NCBI GenBank assembly: GCA_964244585.1 | Contig: CAXTJM010000002.1 | Span: 186,001-250,000 of the forward strand | DNA length: 64,000 nucleotides | Origin: LMUY01 sp964244585 | Lineage (GTDB): Bacteria > Pseudomonadota > Alphaproteobacteria > Acetobacterales > Acetobacteraceae | Direction: 5' to 3' | Shown here: positions 10,545 to 18,982 of the stretch, in pieces | Position numbering within the stretch: the stretch's first letter is position 1 | How the letters are laid out: each line of letters begins with the position of its first letter | Notes under the pieces: generated by a model | Told to the model about the DNA's origin: nothing | What the model saw: only the letters and a program-made list of their open reading frames with translations | Database searches by the model: none | Translations under genes and position numbers: made by a program

Positions 10545-11051
10545 TCACGCTCCAGGCTGCAAGGCGATCATTTTGCGCAACACGAACATGATCGCCAACC
10601 GTTCTGCCGGATTCAGCTGTCCCATGGTCAGTTCGCTGATCTGTTTCGCCGTTGCCGTCACTTGCTCCACCAGGGAAAGCCCGCCGGCGGTGATGACCAC
10701 GATCGTCTTACGGCGATCCGCGGGATCGGTCTGAAACCCGATCAGGGCGCGCTTGCCCAGTCGCTCGATGATGCCCCGGATGGTTGCCTGGTCGATTCCA
10801 GTCGCGTCGATCAGGCCGGTCTGCGAACACGGTCCGCTGTCGCGCAAGGCACACAGCGTGACGAATTGCGTCGAAGTCAGGTTCAGTCCGGCCGTGTTCG
10901 CCTGGAAAATGGCAAGGTGCCGCTGATAGGCCCGTCGCAGCAGATGCCCGATCTGGTCCGAGAAGACGTATCGTTCAACTTCGGCTGTATCCAGCCTGGC
11001 CCTGTTCGAAGCGTTCAATCTGTCACTCCTGCTGGTCTGAGTCATGGGCAT
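10545..11051 (-). CDS. MarR-family transcriptional regulator
   Basis: A 168-residue winged-helix regulator. The centre (about 55-135) carries the MarR pattern: helix with LTSTQFVTLCALRDSGPCSQTGL, recognition helix IDQATIRGIIERLGKRALI, then the wing DPADRRKTIVVITAGG, in which the DxRxK motif is intact. MarR proteins bind palindromic operators as dimers and release DNA when a small, often aromatic, ligand binds. It lies upstream of, and in the same direction as, the monooxygenase/ABC operon with a 423-base gap, so it is a candidate regulator of that operon. A second ATG six bases downstream (MTQTS) is an equally possible start. Confidence 0.88.
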   Translation of the reverse strand: MPMTQTSRSDRLNASNRARLDTAEVERYVFSDQIGHLLRRAYQRHLAIFQANTAGLNLTSTQFVTLCALRDSGPCSQTGLIDATGIDQATIRGIIERLGKRALIGFQTDPADRRKTIVVITAGGLSLVEQVTATAKQISELTMGQLNPAERLAIMFVLRKMIALQPGA

Positions 11052-11381
11052 GGTCCGGCCATCCGATCCAGCCGCACCAGGATAGTGGCGGCCGGTATGG
11101 CCCGCATGCCTGCCTGCTGACTTTCCGCGGCCAATTCCACAACGCCAAGCTTTTGAACATGGAAAGAGGGGCTACGCTATAACCGGATCGGGAGCGCAAA
11201 GGTGGCGCAGCAGCGGAAAACACGGTGATCCGGGCCGAGGTTGGCGGCGCCCGTCGGTGAACCGTACGTGTGGGACAGCTACGATGAAACGGTGGAGGCT
11301 TGCTGCACCGCGTGGAACGTTTTCATCAGCGACATCTCGCGGGCGTGCCGGGAGCCTTGGCGATTTCGCGTACGCCTGCGG
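11052..11381. other. Intergenic region, no gene recognised
   Basis: A 330-base gap between the MarR gene start and the 3' end of the DUF3592 gene. The MarR promoter should lie here; AT-richer patches occur around 11140-11180. No convincing open frame or RNA structure was found. Confidence 0.4.
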
Positions 11382-12245
11382 TCACCACCGCCCACCGCGA
11401 ACCATGGCGCGGTAGCCGAAGAATGGGAGTGCTGCAAAGCCCAGGCCGATCCAAAGCAGTCCGAGCACATCGCTCCAGTCGGCCCAGATCGTATCGGCCC
11501 GTGCCGTGCCGGACGGGTCCTCCGCCAGGTACGCCACCGGGACGCGGGCGCCGAGCGGACGAGACACATCGCCGTTCTGCGTGAACTCGACCGCGGCTCC
11601 ATCCGCAGTGACGAAACGAATGCGAGGGTGATCCTGCGGGTCAGCGATCGTGCCGACGACATGGGTGGCCCTGGACAGGAAGTCGGCCGTCCGATGCCCG
11701 TCCAGCACCGCCGCAAGCAAAATGGCAAAGCCGACCAGGCAGAGCATGACCGTCGCGGCATTCCAAGGCTGGGGCGCACCCGGCGGTATCTCGGCGACCG
11801 CCACGGGCGGCGTTGTGCGTCCTACGCGAGAAAGAGCACGCGGCAGCCCCAGCGCAGCAGACACGAGCAACGCGCAACCGAGCCATAGCTCCAGCCATCC
11901 TTCGTAGAGCACGGCATCGTCGATGTCCTCTCCCTGCAACGCGAACAGTTTCGGCAGCAGGTCCAGAGTCGGGACCGGAGCCGGGACGCTGGTTGCCCAT
12001 ACGATGCGGATGGCCGTCGCAGCGATTGTGAGGCCGAGTAGGCTAGCTGCGATGCCGAGCAGGCGTTTTCGGCGCAACGGTGCTGCCTGCGCCGTGGTCC
12101 CGACCGCGGCCAGGATGCCGACCAAGGCAGCGGTCCCGACTGCCTGCGGTCCAAAGGCGGGCGGTTCGGGGAACAACGCTGCGAATGGCGCCGCCGCGAA
12201 CATCAGGAGCATGCCGACCACGGTCGCATCCAGCCAACGGCTCAT
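11382..12245 (-). CDS. Membrane protein with C-terminal DUF3592 domain
   Basis: A 287-residue protein with about six hydrophobic segments (near residues 8-28, 35-53, 62-82, 118-140, 165-184 and 262-281). The region between the last two segments (RATHVVGTI, then PRIRFVTADGAAVEF and PVAYLAEDPSGTARADT) is the small beta domain of DUF3592, which is usually flanked by two helices. Function of the family is unknown. It is a single gene with gaps on both sides; the nearest neighbour, katG, shares its direction but is 173 bases away. Confidence 0.75.
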   Translation of the reverse strand: MSRWLDATVVGMLLMFAAAPFAALFPEPPAFGPQAVGTAALVGILAAVGTTAQAAPLRRKRLLGIAASLLGLTIAATAIRIVWATSVPAPVPTLDLLPKLFALQGEDIDDAVLYEGWLELWLGCALLVSAALGLPRALSRVGRTTPPVAVAEIPPGAPQPWNAATVMLCLVGFAILLAAVLDGHRTADFLSRATHVVGTIADPQDHPRIRFVTADGAAVEFTQNGDVSRPLGARVPVAYLAEDPSGTARADTIWADWSDVLGLLWIGLGFAALPFFGYRAMVRGGRW

Positions 12246-12418
12246 TTACGCAGCAGTGCTCCCAAACCAGCAGGCTGTGCGCATCGCATACGCGTCGCCA
12301 CGCTGATCAAACCACCCGTCAGGTCATCGCGCTCCGCGACCGCAAACGCGTCGGGGCGGCACCCGTGAAGATGCCGCCCCGACCGTCCACACTTCGTTTC
12401 AGCCAAGCAAGCCTGGTG

Positions 12419-14614
12419 TCACGTCAAGTCGTAGCGGTCGGCGTTCATCACCTTATTCCACGCCGCCACGAAGTCCTTGACGAACTTCTGCTGGGAGTCA
12501 GTGCTGGCATAGACCTCGGCAAGGGCGCGCAGCTGCGAATGCGAGCCGAAGATCAGGTCGACACGGGTGCCGGTCCAGCGCGCTTCCTTGGTCTTGCGGT
12601 CGCGGCCCTCATACACGTTCTCGGAGGCGGTCGGCTGCCACTCCAGGCCCATGTCAAGCAGGTTGACGAAGAACTCGTTCGTCAGCTTCCCAGGCTGGCT
12701 GGTGAAGACGCCGTGCTTGGACCCGCCGGCGTTGACGCCCAGCACCCGCAAGCCGCCGACCAGGACGGTCATCTCCGGTCCGGTCAACCGCAGCAGCTCC
12801 GCCCGGTCCACCATCGCTTCCTCGGGCGCCATGAACTGCGCGCCCTCGTAGTGATTGCGGAACGCATCGGCGGTCGGCTCCAGCGGAGCGAAGGAGGCGG
12901 CGTCGGTCTGCTCCTGCGACGCGTCCATTCGGCCCGGCGTGAACGGCACCTTGATGTCGGTACCGGCGTCCTTGGCCGCCCGCTCGACTGCCGCGCACCC
13001 GCCGAGGACGATCAGGTCGGCGAGCGAGACCTTCTTGCCGCCGGACGCCGAGGCGTTGAACGCGGCCTGCACAGCCTCGAATTTCTGCAGCACGGTCGCC
13101 AACTCGGCCGGGTTGTTCACCGCCCAATCCTTCTGCGGCGCCAGCCGGATCCGGGCGCCGTTGGCGCCGCCGCGCTTGTCCGAGAACCGGAACGTCGAAG
13201 CGGACGCCCAGGCGGTCGAGACGAGTTGCGGCACCGACAGCCCGGTGGCGAGGAGCTGGGCCTTGAGCGCTTCGATCTCCTGCTCCCCGATCAACGGATG
13301 ATCGACGGCCGGGATCGGATCCTGCCAGATCAGCGTCTCCTTGGGAACGAGCGGGCCGATGTAGCGCTGGATCGGACCCATGTCACGGTGGGTGAGCTTG
13401 AACCAGGCGCGGGCGAACGCGTCCGCGAACTCGTCCGGATGTTCGTAGAACCGCCGCGAAATCTTCTCGTACGCCGGGTCCATCCGCAGCGCGAGATCCG
13501 AAGTCAGCATGGTGGGCAGACGCTTCTTGGACGCATCGTGCGCGTCCGGGATGTCCGCCGGGGCGTCCTTCGCCTGCCACTGGTAGGCGCCGGCCGGGCT
13601 CTTCGTCAGCTCCCACTCGAACTTGAACAGATTGTCGAAATAGTGGTTGCTCCACCGCGTCGGCGTCTGCGACCAGGTGACCTCCAGGCCGGCGGTGATC
13701 GTGTCGGCGCCGAAGCCCGTGCCGTGCTTGCTGCGCCAGCCCAGACCCATGTCCTCGATGACGCTGCCCTCCGGTTCCGGCCCGACGAAGGACGGGTCGC
13801 CCGCGCCATGCGTCTTGCCGAAGGTATGGCCGCCGGCGATCAGGGCCACCGTCTCTTCGTCATTCATCGCCATGCGCGCGAAGGTCTCGCGGATGTCGTG
13901 CGCCGAGCCGAGTGGGTCCGGCTTGCTGTTGGGGCCTTCCGGATTGACGTAGATGAGGCCCATCTGCACCGCGCCGAGCTTGCTCTCAAGCTGGCGTTCG
14001 CCGCTGTAGCGCTCATCGCCCAGCCAGGTGCCCTCGGGGCCCCAATACAGTTCTTCCGGCTCCCAGGTGTCGGCGCGGCCGCCGGCGAAGCCAAAGGTCT
14101 TGAAGCCCATCGATTCCAGGGCGACGTTGCCGACCAGGACGAACAAATCGGCCCAGGACAGCTTGCTGCCGTATTTCTGCTTGATCGGCCACAGCAGGCG
14201 GCGACCCTTGTCGAGGTTCGCGTTGTCCGGCCAGCTATTCAGCGGCGCGAAACGCTGCTGCCCGCCGCCGGCGCCGCCACGGCCATCGGTGGTGCGGTAG
14301 GTGCCGGCGCTGTGCCAGGCCAGCCGGATGAACAGGCCGCCGTAATGGCCGAAATCGGCCGGCCACCAATCCTGGGAGTCGGTCATCAGGGCATGCAGGT
14401 CTTGTATGACGGCGTTCAGGTCAAGCGTTTTGAACGCCTCGGCATAGTCGAACGTCTTGTCCATCGGATTGGCCCGCGGCGAATGCTGGCTCAGCGTGTT
14501 GAGGCTCAGCCCTTCCGGCCACCAGTCCCGGTTGCCGCGGCGCGAACTCGTGCGTGGGCTCCCGTGCGCGACCGGGCAGCCGCCCGCGGCCTTGTTGTCG
14601 GTCATGCCATCCAT
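12419..14614 (-). CDS. katG: Bifunctional catalase-peroxidase KatG
   Basis: A 731-residue heme enzyme that destroys hydrogen peroxide by catalase and peroxidase reactions. The active-site triad Arg97, Trp100, His101 is present in RLAWHSAGTYR; the tyrosine of the Met-Tyr-Trp crosslink is in MGLIYVNPEGP and the methionine in EDMGLGW; the proximal histidine is in IAGGHTFGKTHG. Both the catalytic N-terminal and the non-heme C-terminal domains are full length. I chose the ATG at 14614 (MDGMTDN) because AGGAG precedes it; an upstream in-frame extension has no family support. It lies directly downstream of oxyR in the same direction, so peroxide induction by OxyR is expected. Confidence 0.97.
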   Translation of the reverse strand: MDGMTDNKAAGGCPVAHGSPRTSSRRGNRDWWPEGLSLNTLSQHSPRANPMDKTFDYAEAFKTLDLNAVIQDLHALMTDSQDWWPADFGHYGGLFIRLAWHSAGTYRTTDGRGGAGGGQQRFAPLNSWPDNANLDKGRRLLWPIKQKYGSKLSWADLFVLVGNVALESMGFKTFGFAGGRADTWEPEELYWGPEGTWLGDERYSGERQLESKLGAVQMGLIYVNPEGPNSKPDPLGSAHDIRETFARMAMNDEETVALIAGGHTFGKTHGAGDPSFVGPEPEGSVIEDMGLGWRSKHGTGFGADTITAGLEVTWSQTPTRWSNHYFDNLFKFEWELTKSPAGAYQWQAKDAPADIPDAHDASKKRLPTMLTSDLALRMDPAYEKISRRFYEHPDEFADAFARAWFKLTHRDMGPIQRYIGPLVPKETLIWQDPIPAVDHPLIGEQEIEALKAQLLATGLSVPQLVSTAWASASTFRFSDKRGGANGARIRLAPQKDWAVNNPAELATVLQKFEAVQAAFNASASGGKKVSLADLIVLGGCAAVERAAKDAGTDIKVPFTPGRMDASQEQTDAASFAPLEPTADAFRNHYEGAQFMAPEEAMVDRAELLRLTGPEMTVLVGGLRVLGVNAGGSKHGVFTSQPGKLTNEFFVNLLDMGLEWQPTASENVYEGRDRKTKEARWTGTRVDLIFGSHSQLRALAEVYASTDSQQKFVKDFVAAWNKVMNADRYDLT

Positions 14615-14764
14615 GCTGTCTCTCCTGTCATATCGGTCAGTTCCATTCTCCCGACGGCGCCTGCGCTCTTGCGACGCCCGGCGGAACGTATCCGTCCGGT
14701 TACCAACGCCCGGCACTCTAGCGCCGGCACACCCCGCTGGGAAATCGATTGTACGCACAAAGGC

Positions 14765-14785
14765 GATTGGCCCTATCGATCAATC
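14765..14785. promoter_or_regulatory. Candidate OxyR/LysR-type operator upstream of katG
   Basis: A GATTG-N11-CAATC inverted repeat lies in the 178-base gap between the oxyR stop and the katG start, roughly 150-170 bases before the katG ATG. LysR-type regulators bind T-N11-A inverted repeats, and katG is the standard OxyR target. The match to the full OxyR consensus (ATAG/CTAT repeats) is only partial. Confidence 0.35.
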
Positions 14786-14792
14786 GGCAGGG

Positions 14793-15689
14793 TCAGACGC
14801 GGTGGACGCCTCGCGGCAGATGGTCGCGCAGGGTGTCCGCCAGCAGGTGGATGTCATGCAGCCGGGGATAACTGCGGCGCCATGCAAGGCCGATGCGCCG
14901 CCCCACCCCAGCCTCCAGCGGCCGCATCGAGACGGTGCGGGCGCGGGTGTCGCTGCATGCCATTGCCGGCAGCAGCGTGCTCCCCAGGCCCGTCGCCACC
15001 ATCTGCAAGATGGTCTCGAGGCTGGTGGCGCGGAAATCCCCCTCGACATCGCGGCCGGTCGTCCCGCAAATCGCCAAAGCCTGGTCGCGCAGGCAATGGC
15101 CTTCGGTCAGCAGCAGCAGCCGCTGCCCGCGCAGATCGTCCTCCTTCATGATCCTGGCAGCGCCGGGTTTGCGGCCCTTGGGCTCGGCGAACCAGAACGG
15201 CTCGTCGAACAAGGCGAGCGTCTCCAGGCGGTCATCGAGAACCGGCAGCGCGACGAGCGCGGCGTCAAGCCGGTGGGACCCGAGCCGCTCCAGCAGAGGG
15301 GCCGTCAGGTCCTCGCGTACCGTCAGCCGCAGCCCCGGATAGGCCTGCTTCAGCGCGGGCACCAGCCACGGCAGGAGGTAGGGGCCGAGCGTCGGGATGA
15401 TGCCGAGGCTGAACCCTCCGGCCAACGGCCCGGAGATATGCTGCCCGGCACTGGCGATGGCTTCCACACCCGCTAGGACCTGGCGCGCGCGCTCCGCAAT
15501 GTCCGCACCGATGGCCGTGACGCTCACCGACTGCGTCGTGCGCTCGAACAACGTCACGCCAAGTTCGGTCTCGAGCTTCTTGATTTGCGTGCTGAGGGTC
15601 GACTGGCCGATATCGCAAGCGGCGGCGGCACGGCCGAAATGACCGTGGTCGGCAAGGGAGACGACGTAGCGCAAGTCCTGCAAGGTCAC
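14793..15689 (-). CDS. oxyR: Hydrogen peroxide sensor regulator OxyR (LysR family)
   Basis: A 298-residue LysR-type regulator with an N-terminal helix-turn-helix (residues 1-60, GRAAAACDIGQSTLSTQIKKL) and a substrate-binding-like sensor domain. The redox cysteines are exactly placed: Cys199 in LLTEGHCLRD and Cys208 nine residues later, the same numbers as in E. coli OxyR, where they form the peroxide-induced disulfide. Start is GTG. It precedes katG on the same strand rather than diverging from it, so it may be cotranscribed with katG from its own promoter in addition to an operator in the intergenic gap. Confidence 0.95.
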   Translation of the reverse strand: MTLQDLRYVVSLADHGHFGRAAAACDIGQSTLSTQIKKLETELGVTLFERTTQSVSVTAIGADIAERARQVLAGVEAIASAGQHISGPLAGGFSLGIIPTLGPYLLPWLVPALKQAYPGLRLTVREDLTAPLLERLGSHRLDAALVALPVLDDRLETLALFDEPFWFAEPKGRKPGAARIMKEDDLRGQRLLLLTEGHCLRDQALAICGTTGRDVEGDFRATSLETILQMVATGLGSTLLPAMACSDTRARTVSMRPLEAGVGRRIGLAWRRSYPRLHDIHLLADTLRDHLPRGVHRV

Positions 15690-15874
15690 GCATGCGATCC
15701 ATCGGCTGTATCAATTGAAGCCTGGCGTTTGATTGCTGCGCCGATCGGGCGAGCCGGTCAAGCTCACGCATGCCGGGGTAGGGTCCGGATCGGACTGCCG
15801 GCTTTGCAGGGCGATCTTCTGCGACACCGAAAGCAACTATAAGCTCGAAACGACCAGATTCGGAGAAGGCCGCT

Positions 15875-16471
15875 GTGAGACACGAGCAAGCCGGATTGAG
15901 GGTCATCGTGCTGCACGGCGCGCATGGCGGGCCTGATACGAACTGGTTCCCCTGGCTCCACGCCGAACTGGCTGCGGCAGGCATCGAGGTGCTGCGTCCT
16001 CGATTCCCCACTCCGCAGGGCCAATCCCTGGCCTCGTGGCTTACCGCCTACGATCGCGCTGTGAACACCTTGCCCTCCGCACCCACCATCCTCGTCGGCC
16101 ATAGTTTGGGGGTCGCATTCGCCCTCCGGGTGGTCGAGAGAGCGGCCGAGCCATTTGCCGGTCTGCTCCTGGCGGCTGGCTTCATCGGCGCACTCGGCTT
16201 GCCGGATTACGATCCCATCAACCAATCCTTTTTCGCCGTGCCATTCGATTGGGCCGGCATCCGCGAGCGTAAGGGACGCGCGTGCCGCTGCTGGGCGGGG
16301 GATGACGACCCCTATGTTCCCCTGCCGCGTTCACGGGGCGTGGCCGACCACTTGAACGCTCCGCTCGAAGTACTCCACGGGGGCGGCCATCTGAACAGCG
16401 AAACGGGATGCAACGCTTTCCCGCAGTTGCGAGACGCCATCCTCGCTGAACACGCCGGCAGAGGAGGCTGA
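15875..16471 (+). CDS. RBBP9/YdeN-type serine hydrolase (alpha/beta fold)
   Basis: A 198-residue small alpha/beta hydrolase. The nucleophile elbow is GHSLG (about residue 75), VIVLHGAHGGPDTNWFPWL at the start is typical of the YdeN/RBBP9 (DUF1234-like) family, the catalytic acid is probably in WAGDDDPYVPL, and the histidine in LHGGGHLN. Start is GTG, preceded by GGAGAAGG. It diverges from oxyR (185-base gap). Substrate is unknown; family members hydrolyse esters. Confidence 0.85.
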   Translation: MRHEQAGLRVIVLHGAHGGPDTNWFPWLHAELAAAGIEVLRPRFPTPQGQSLASWLTAYDRAVNTLPSAPTILVGHSLGVAFALRVVERAAEPFAGLLLAAGFIGALGLPDYDPINQSFFAVPFDWAGIRERKGRACRCWAGDDDPYVPLPRSRGVADHLNAPLEVLHGGGHLNSETGCNAFPQLRDAILAEHAGRGG

Positions 16472-16609
16472 GTGATGCCTCCCTACCGAGCCGGTCGTCT
16501 GGTCCTGTGCTGCCCCCATGACGGTAAAAGGGCGATTGCAGCAGACGGATCGTCACCAAGCTGCCGCAAATTGCCCTCAAGACCGACGCCACACAGACAA
16601 GGGTCGATC

Positions 16610-17035
16610 ATGCGTAGCATCATCTCCGTAACATCGATGGCCGGTGCGTTGTGCCTCACGGCGATCTCGCTTGCCCCCTCACCGGCCGCGGCCCAGCGCT
16701 TCGGCGGTTTCGCGCGGGACTATGGCGGCTATCGCGGCTATGGGTTCGCCCCGGCCTTCGGCTATGGCTTCCGGGGCGGGTTCTACGGCGGCTATTACGC
16801 GCGTCCCTACTACGTGGCGCCGCCCGTCGTGTACCTGCCGCCACCCGTCCTGTATCAACCCCCCGTGGAAGCCTATGTGCCGCCTGGCCCGGTGCGGCGC
16901 GCCCGTCCGCGGCCGGCAGTGCATCATGCCGCAGCGCAATGCATCAGGCTTCCCGCGGCAAGCCCGGCTGTCCCCGCCGCACCTGTGCCGGCGCCCGGGC
17001 CGCAGCACGACGTGTATCCGCCGGAGGCGCCGTGA
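16610..17035 (+). CDS. Secreted Gly/Tyr/Pro-rich protein of unknown function
   Basis: A 141-residue precursor. It has a Sec signal peptide (MRSIISVTSMAGALCLTAIS, cleavage near PAAAQ), then a low-complexity Gly/Tyr/Phe/Arg region (about 30-62), and a Pro/Val-rich tail with repeated PPP motifs. I chose the ATG at 16610 because it opens a clean signal peptide; the frame is open from 16472 but that part looks non-coding. The composition resembles small envelope or surface proteins of alphaproteobacteria. One cysteine remains in the mature part. No function can be assigned. Confidence 0.65.
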   Translation: MRSIISVTSMAGALCLTAISLAPSPAAAQRFGGFARDYGGYRGYGFAPAFGYGFRGGFYGGYYARPYYVAPPVVYLPPPVLYQPPVEAYVPPGPVRRARPRPAVHHAAAQCIRLPAASPAVPAAPVPAPGPQHDVYPPEAP

Positions 17036-17052
17036 CGCCCGGATGCCGGGCG
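17036..17052. terminator. Hairpin between convergent genes
   Basis: A perfect 7-base-pair stem (CGCCCGG pairing with CCGGGCG, loop ATG) sits directly after the stop of the secreted protein gene and 20 bases from the stop of the convergent enolase-superfamily gene. A second imperfect stem follows (about 17055-17082). There is no T tract, so function as a terminator is inferred from position. Confidence 0.4.
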
Positions 17053-17072
17053 CTGCCGGAGTAGCCTCTGGT

Positions 17073-18203
17073 CTACCCGGCAGTGTCCAGCGCGGGACGC
17101 TGCAGGCGCCGCACCGTCTCGGCGTCGGGGCAGAGCCCCCAACCGGGCGTATCCGGCACCGTGACGCGGCCTCCATCGCAGCGCGGGGCGTCGGGAAACA
17201 GCTCCGCCCACAGGGCCAATTGGCCCACCGGCCATTCCAGCAACGTGCCGGGCACTTCGAGGGCGGCCAGCAAATGGAGGTGCACCAGGACGTTCAGCCC
17301 CGTGGTGAAGGAGTGGCTCGCCACCCCAAGCCCCTGGTGCAGCGCCGCTTGCCCGGCCGCGTAGGCCGCGAGCAGGCCGCAACGCGTGGCGTCGGGCTGG
17401 AGCACGTCCACGCAGCCACCGTCCAGCAGGGCCATCAGCCCGCGCAGCCCGCATTCGCCTTCCCCGGCGGCGATCGGCACGGGACTCCCGGCACGCAGCG
17501 CTGCCTGGCCGGGCAGGTCGTCGCGGTCCAACGGCTCCTCCACCCAGCCAAGCCCGTAATGGGCGAAGCCTTGCATGCGCCGGGCGGCGGTTGGGGCATC
17601 CCAGGCCTGCGCCGCGTCCACCATCAGCGTCCTGCCGCCGACCGCGTCGCGGGCAGCATCCAGGAACGCGCAGTCGCCCGCCTCGGTCGCGCCGAATGGC
17701 GGCCAGCCGATCTTGAACGCGTCGAAGCCATCCTGGAGCTCGGCAACGAGCCGTGCATGCGTCCGATCCGGGGTGGCCCCGACCTTTCCACTGGCGTAGG
17801 CGCGGACCGTGCGCTCCGGACGGCTGGTGAGCAGGCGGCACACCGGCACGCCCAGGCGCTGGCCCGCCAGGTCCCACAGCGCCAGCTCGGCCGCGGCGAT
17901 CGCCTGCGCCACCGCGCCGTCGCGGCCGATCCACTGCGTGCCCCGGTCCATCCGGCGCCGCAACGCCGCCACGTCCGACGCGTCCGCACCCGTCAGGATG
18001 CAGCGGAGGCCCTGGGCGCTGACATGGGTGAACGGCGCGTTCACCGCGGCGCGCAGGATGAACGGGCTGCCATGCGCCTCGCCCCAGCCTTCGTGGCCGT
18101 CCTCGGTCCTGATCCGCAGCAGGAAGCAGTGCTCCGCCCGCGCGCCCGGCGCATCGGCCGGCCGCTCCAGGAAGACTCCGTCGACGGCCTCGATCCGGCT
18201 CAT
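17073..18203 (-). CDS. Mandelate racemase/muconate-lactonizing enzyme family protein (enolase superfamily)
   Basis: A 376-residue enzyme with an N-terminal capping domain and a TIM-barrel. Metal ligands are recognisable as the acids in MVDAAQAWD, WVEEPLDRDD and IAAGEGE. The barrel has KIGWP, which aligns with KIGYP of mandelate racemase, so the catalytic lysine equivalent to Lys166 is kept while the preceding Lys164 position is not lysine. An Asp in LQPDATRCG and a His in VASHSFTTGLN would form the second catalytic pair. The family abstracts a proton alpha to a carboxylate and then racemises, dehydrates or cycloisomerises. It is the last gene of a five-gene operon, overlapping the binding protein gene by four bases. 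The substrate is unknown. Confidence 0.88.
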   Translation of the reverse strand: MSRIEAVDGVFLERPADAPGARAEHCFLLRIRTEDGHEGWGEAHGSPFILRAAVNAPFTHVSAQGLRCILTGADASDVAALRRRMDRGTQWIGRDGAVAQAIAAAELALWDLAGQRLGVPVCRLLTSRPERTVRAYASGKVGATPDRTHARLVAELQDGFDAFKIGWPPFGATEAGDCAFLDAARDAVGGRTLMVDAAQAWDAPTAARRMQGFAHYGLGWVEEPLDRDDLPGQAALRAGSPVPIAAGEGECGLRGLMALLDGGCVDVLQPDATRCGLLAAYAAGQAALHQGLGVASHSFTTGLNVLVHLHLLAALEVPGTLLEWPVGQLALWAELFPDAPRCDGGRVTVPDTPGWGLCPDAETVRRLQRPALDTAG

Positions 18204-18982
18204 GCTGTCCCGAACCAGCGGTGATACGCCGCGTCGTAGAAGCCGTCGGCCCGGCGCGCCGCGATCACGGCGTTCACCGCCGCCACCAGGTCCGGGCTGT
18301 TCCTGGGGAACACCGCCGCCAGCTCGCCGCCTGCGTAGTTGCCAGTCAGGCGCAGCGGCGCCCGCGTCTCACGGATGAACGCCGCCGCCCCGCCCCTGCC
18401 CACGACGGCCGCATCCGCCTGCCCGGCCTGCACCGCCAGCATCACCTCCGGCAGGCCGGGCAGCCGCATCAGCGTCCCCGCCCGGGCATTGTCGCGGGCG
18501 AACTGGTCCTGCACGGACCCGGCGGCCGCAGCCACCCGCAAGCCTTGCAGGTCGCCGATGCCGGTCACGGCCGTGTTGCTCGCGCGGACGGCCACCGCCA
18601 CGTCGTCCATCCCGTATGGCGCAGAGAAGTCGAACACCGCCGCACGCTCGGGCGTGATGCGGATGGCGGACAGGGCGCAATCGAATTGGTGCGCGATCAG
18701 GCCGGGAAGGATGCCCTTCCAGTCCAGCCGGATGAACCCGGCCCGAACGCCCAGCCCGGCCGCGATCGCACGGCCCCAATCGATGTCGTACCCCTGCAAG
18801 TCCATCCCGTCGGTCGCAAAGGTATAGGGCTTGTTGGCCCCCGTGGTCGCGATGCGAAGGACGCCGGCAGCCTTCACTTGGTCCAACGCGGTCCTGGCAC
18901 GGGCAGGACCGGCTCGTACTGCCACGCCGCCGCCCAGCATGGCCAGCAGGTGGCGCCGGGAGATCCGGGCACGGGGCGTCAC
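18200..18982 (-). CDS. Amino-acid-type ABC transporter substrate-binding protein (SBP family 3)
   Basis: A 260-residue periplasmic protein with a twin-arginine type signal (SRRHLLAMLGGGVAV, cleavage near ARA). The mature chain begins ALDQVKAAGVLRIATTGANKPY and contains FDCALSAIRITPERAAVFDFSAPY, both typical of family 3 binding proteins for polar amino acids and related small molecules. The start is GTG, overlapping the amidohydrolase stop (GTGA); a longer frame upstream lies wholly inside the amidohydrolase gene. No permease or ATPase is encoded in this operon, so it must use a transporter elsewhere or act as a sensor or scavenger. Confidence 0.88.
   Translation of the reverse strand: MTPRARISRRHLLAMLGGGVAVRAGPARARTALDQVKAAGVLRIATTGANKPYTFATDGMDLQGYDIDWGRAIAAGLGVRAGFIRLDWKGILPGLIAHQFDCALSAIRITPERAAVFDFSAPYGMDDVAVAVRASNTAVTGIGDLQGLRVAAAAGSVQDQFARDNARAGTLMRLPGLPEVMLAVQAGQADAAVVGRGGAAAFIRETRAPLRLTGNYAGGELAAVFPRNSPDLVAAVNAVIAARRADGFYDAAYHRWFGTA

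Noticed and set aside
12080..15151. A 1023-codon open frame on the plus strand
   Set aside because: It lies opposite katG and oxyR, which have complete motifs; its translation is Arg/Gln/Gly-rich with no family pattern. High G+C makes long antisense frames common.
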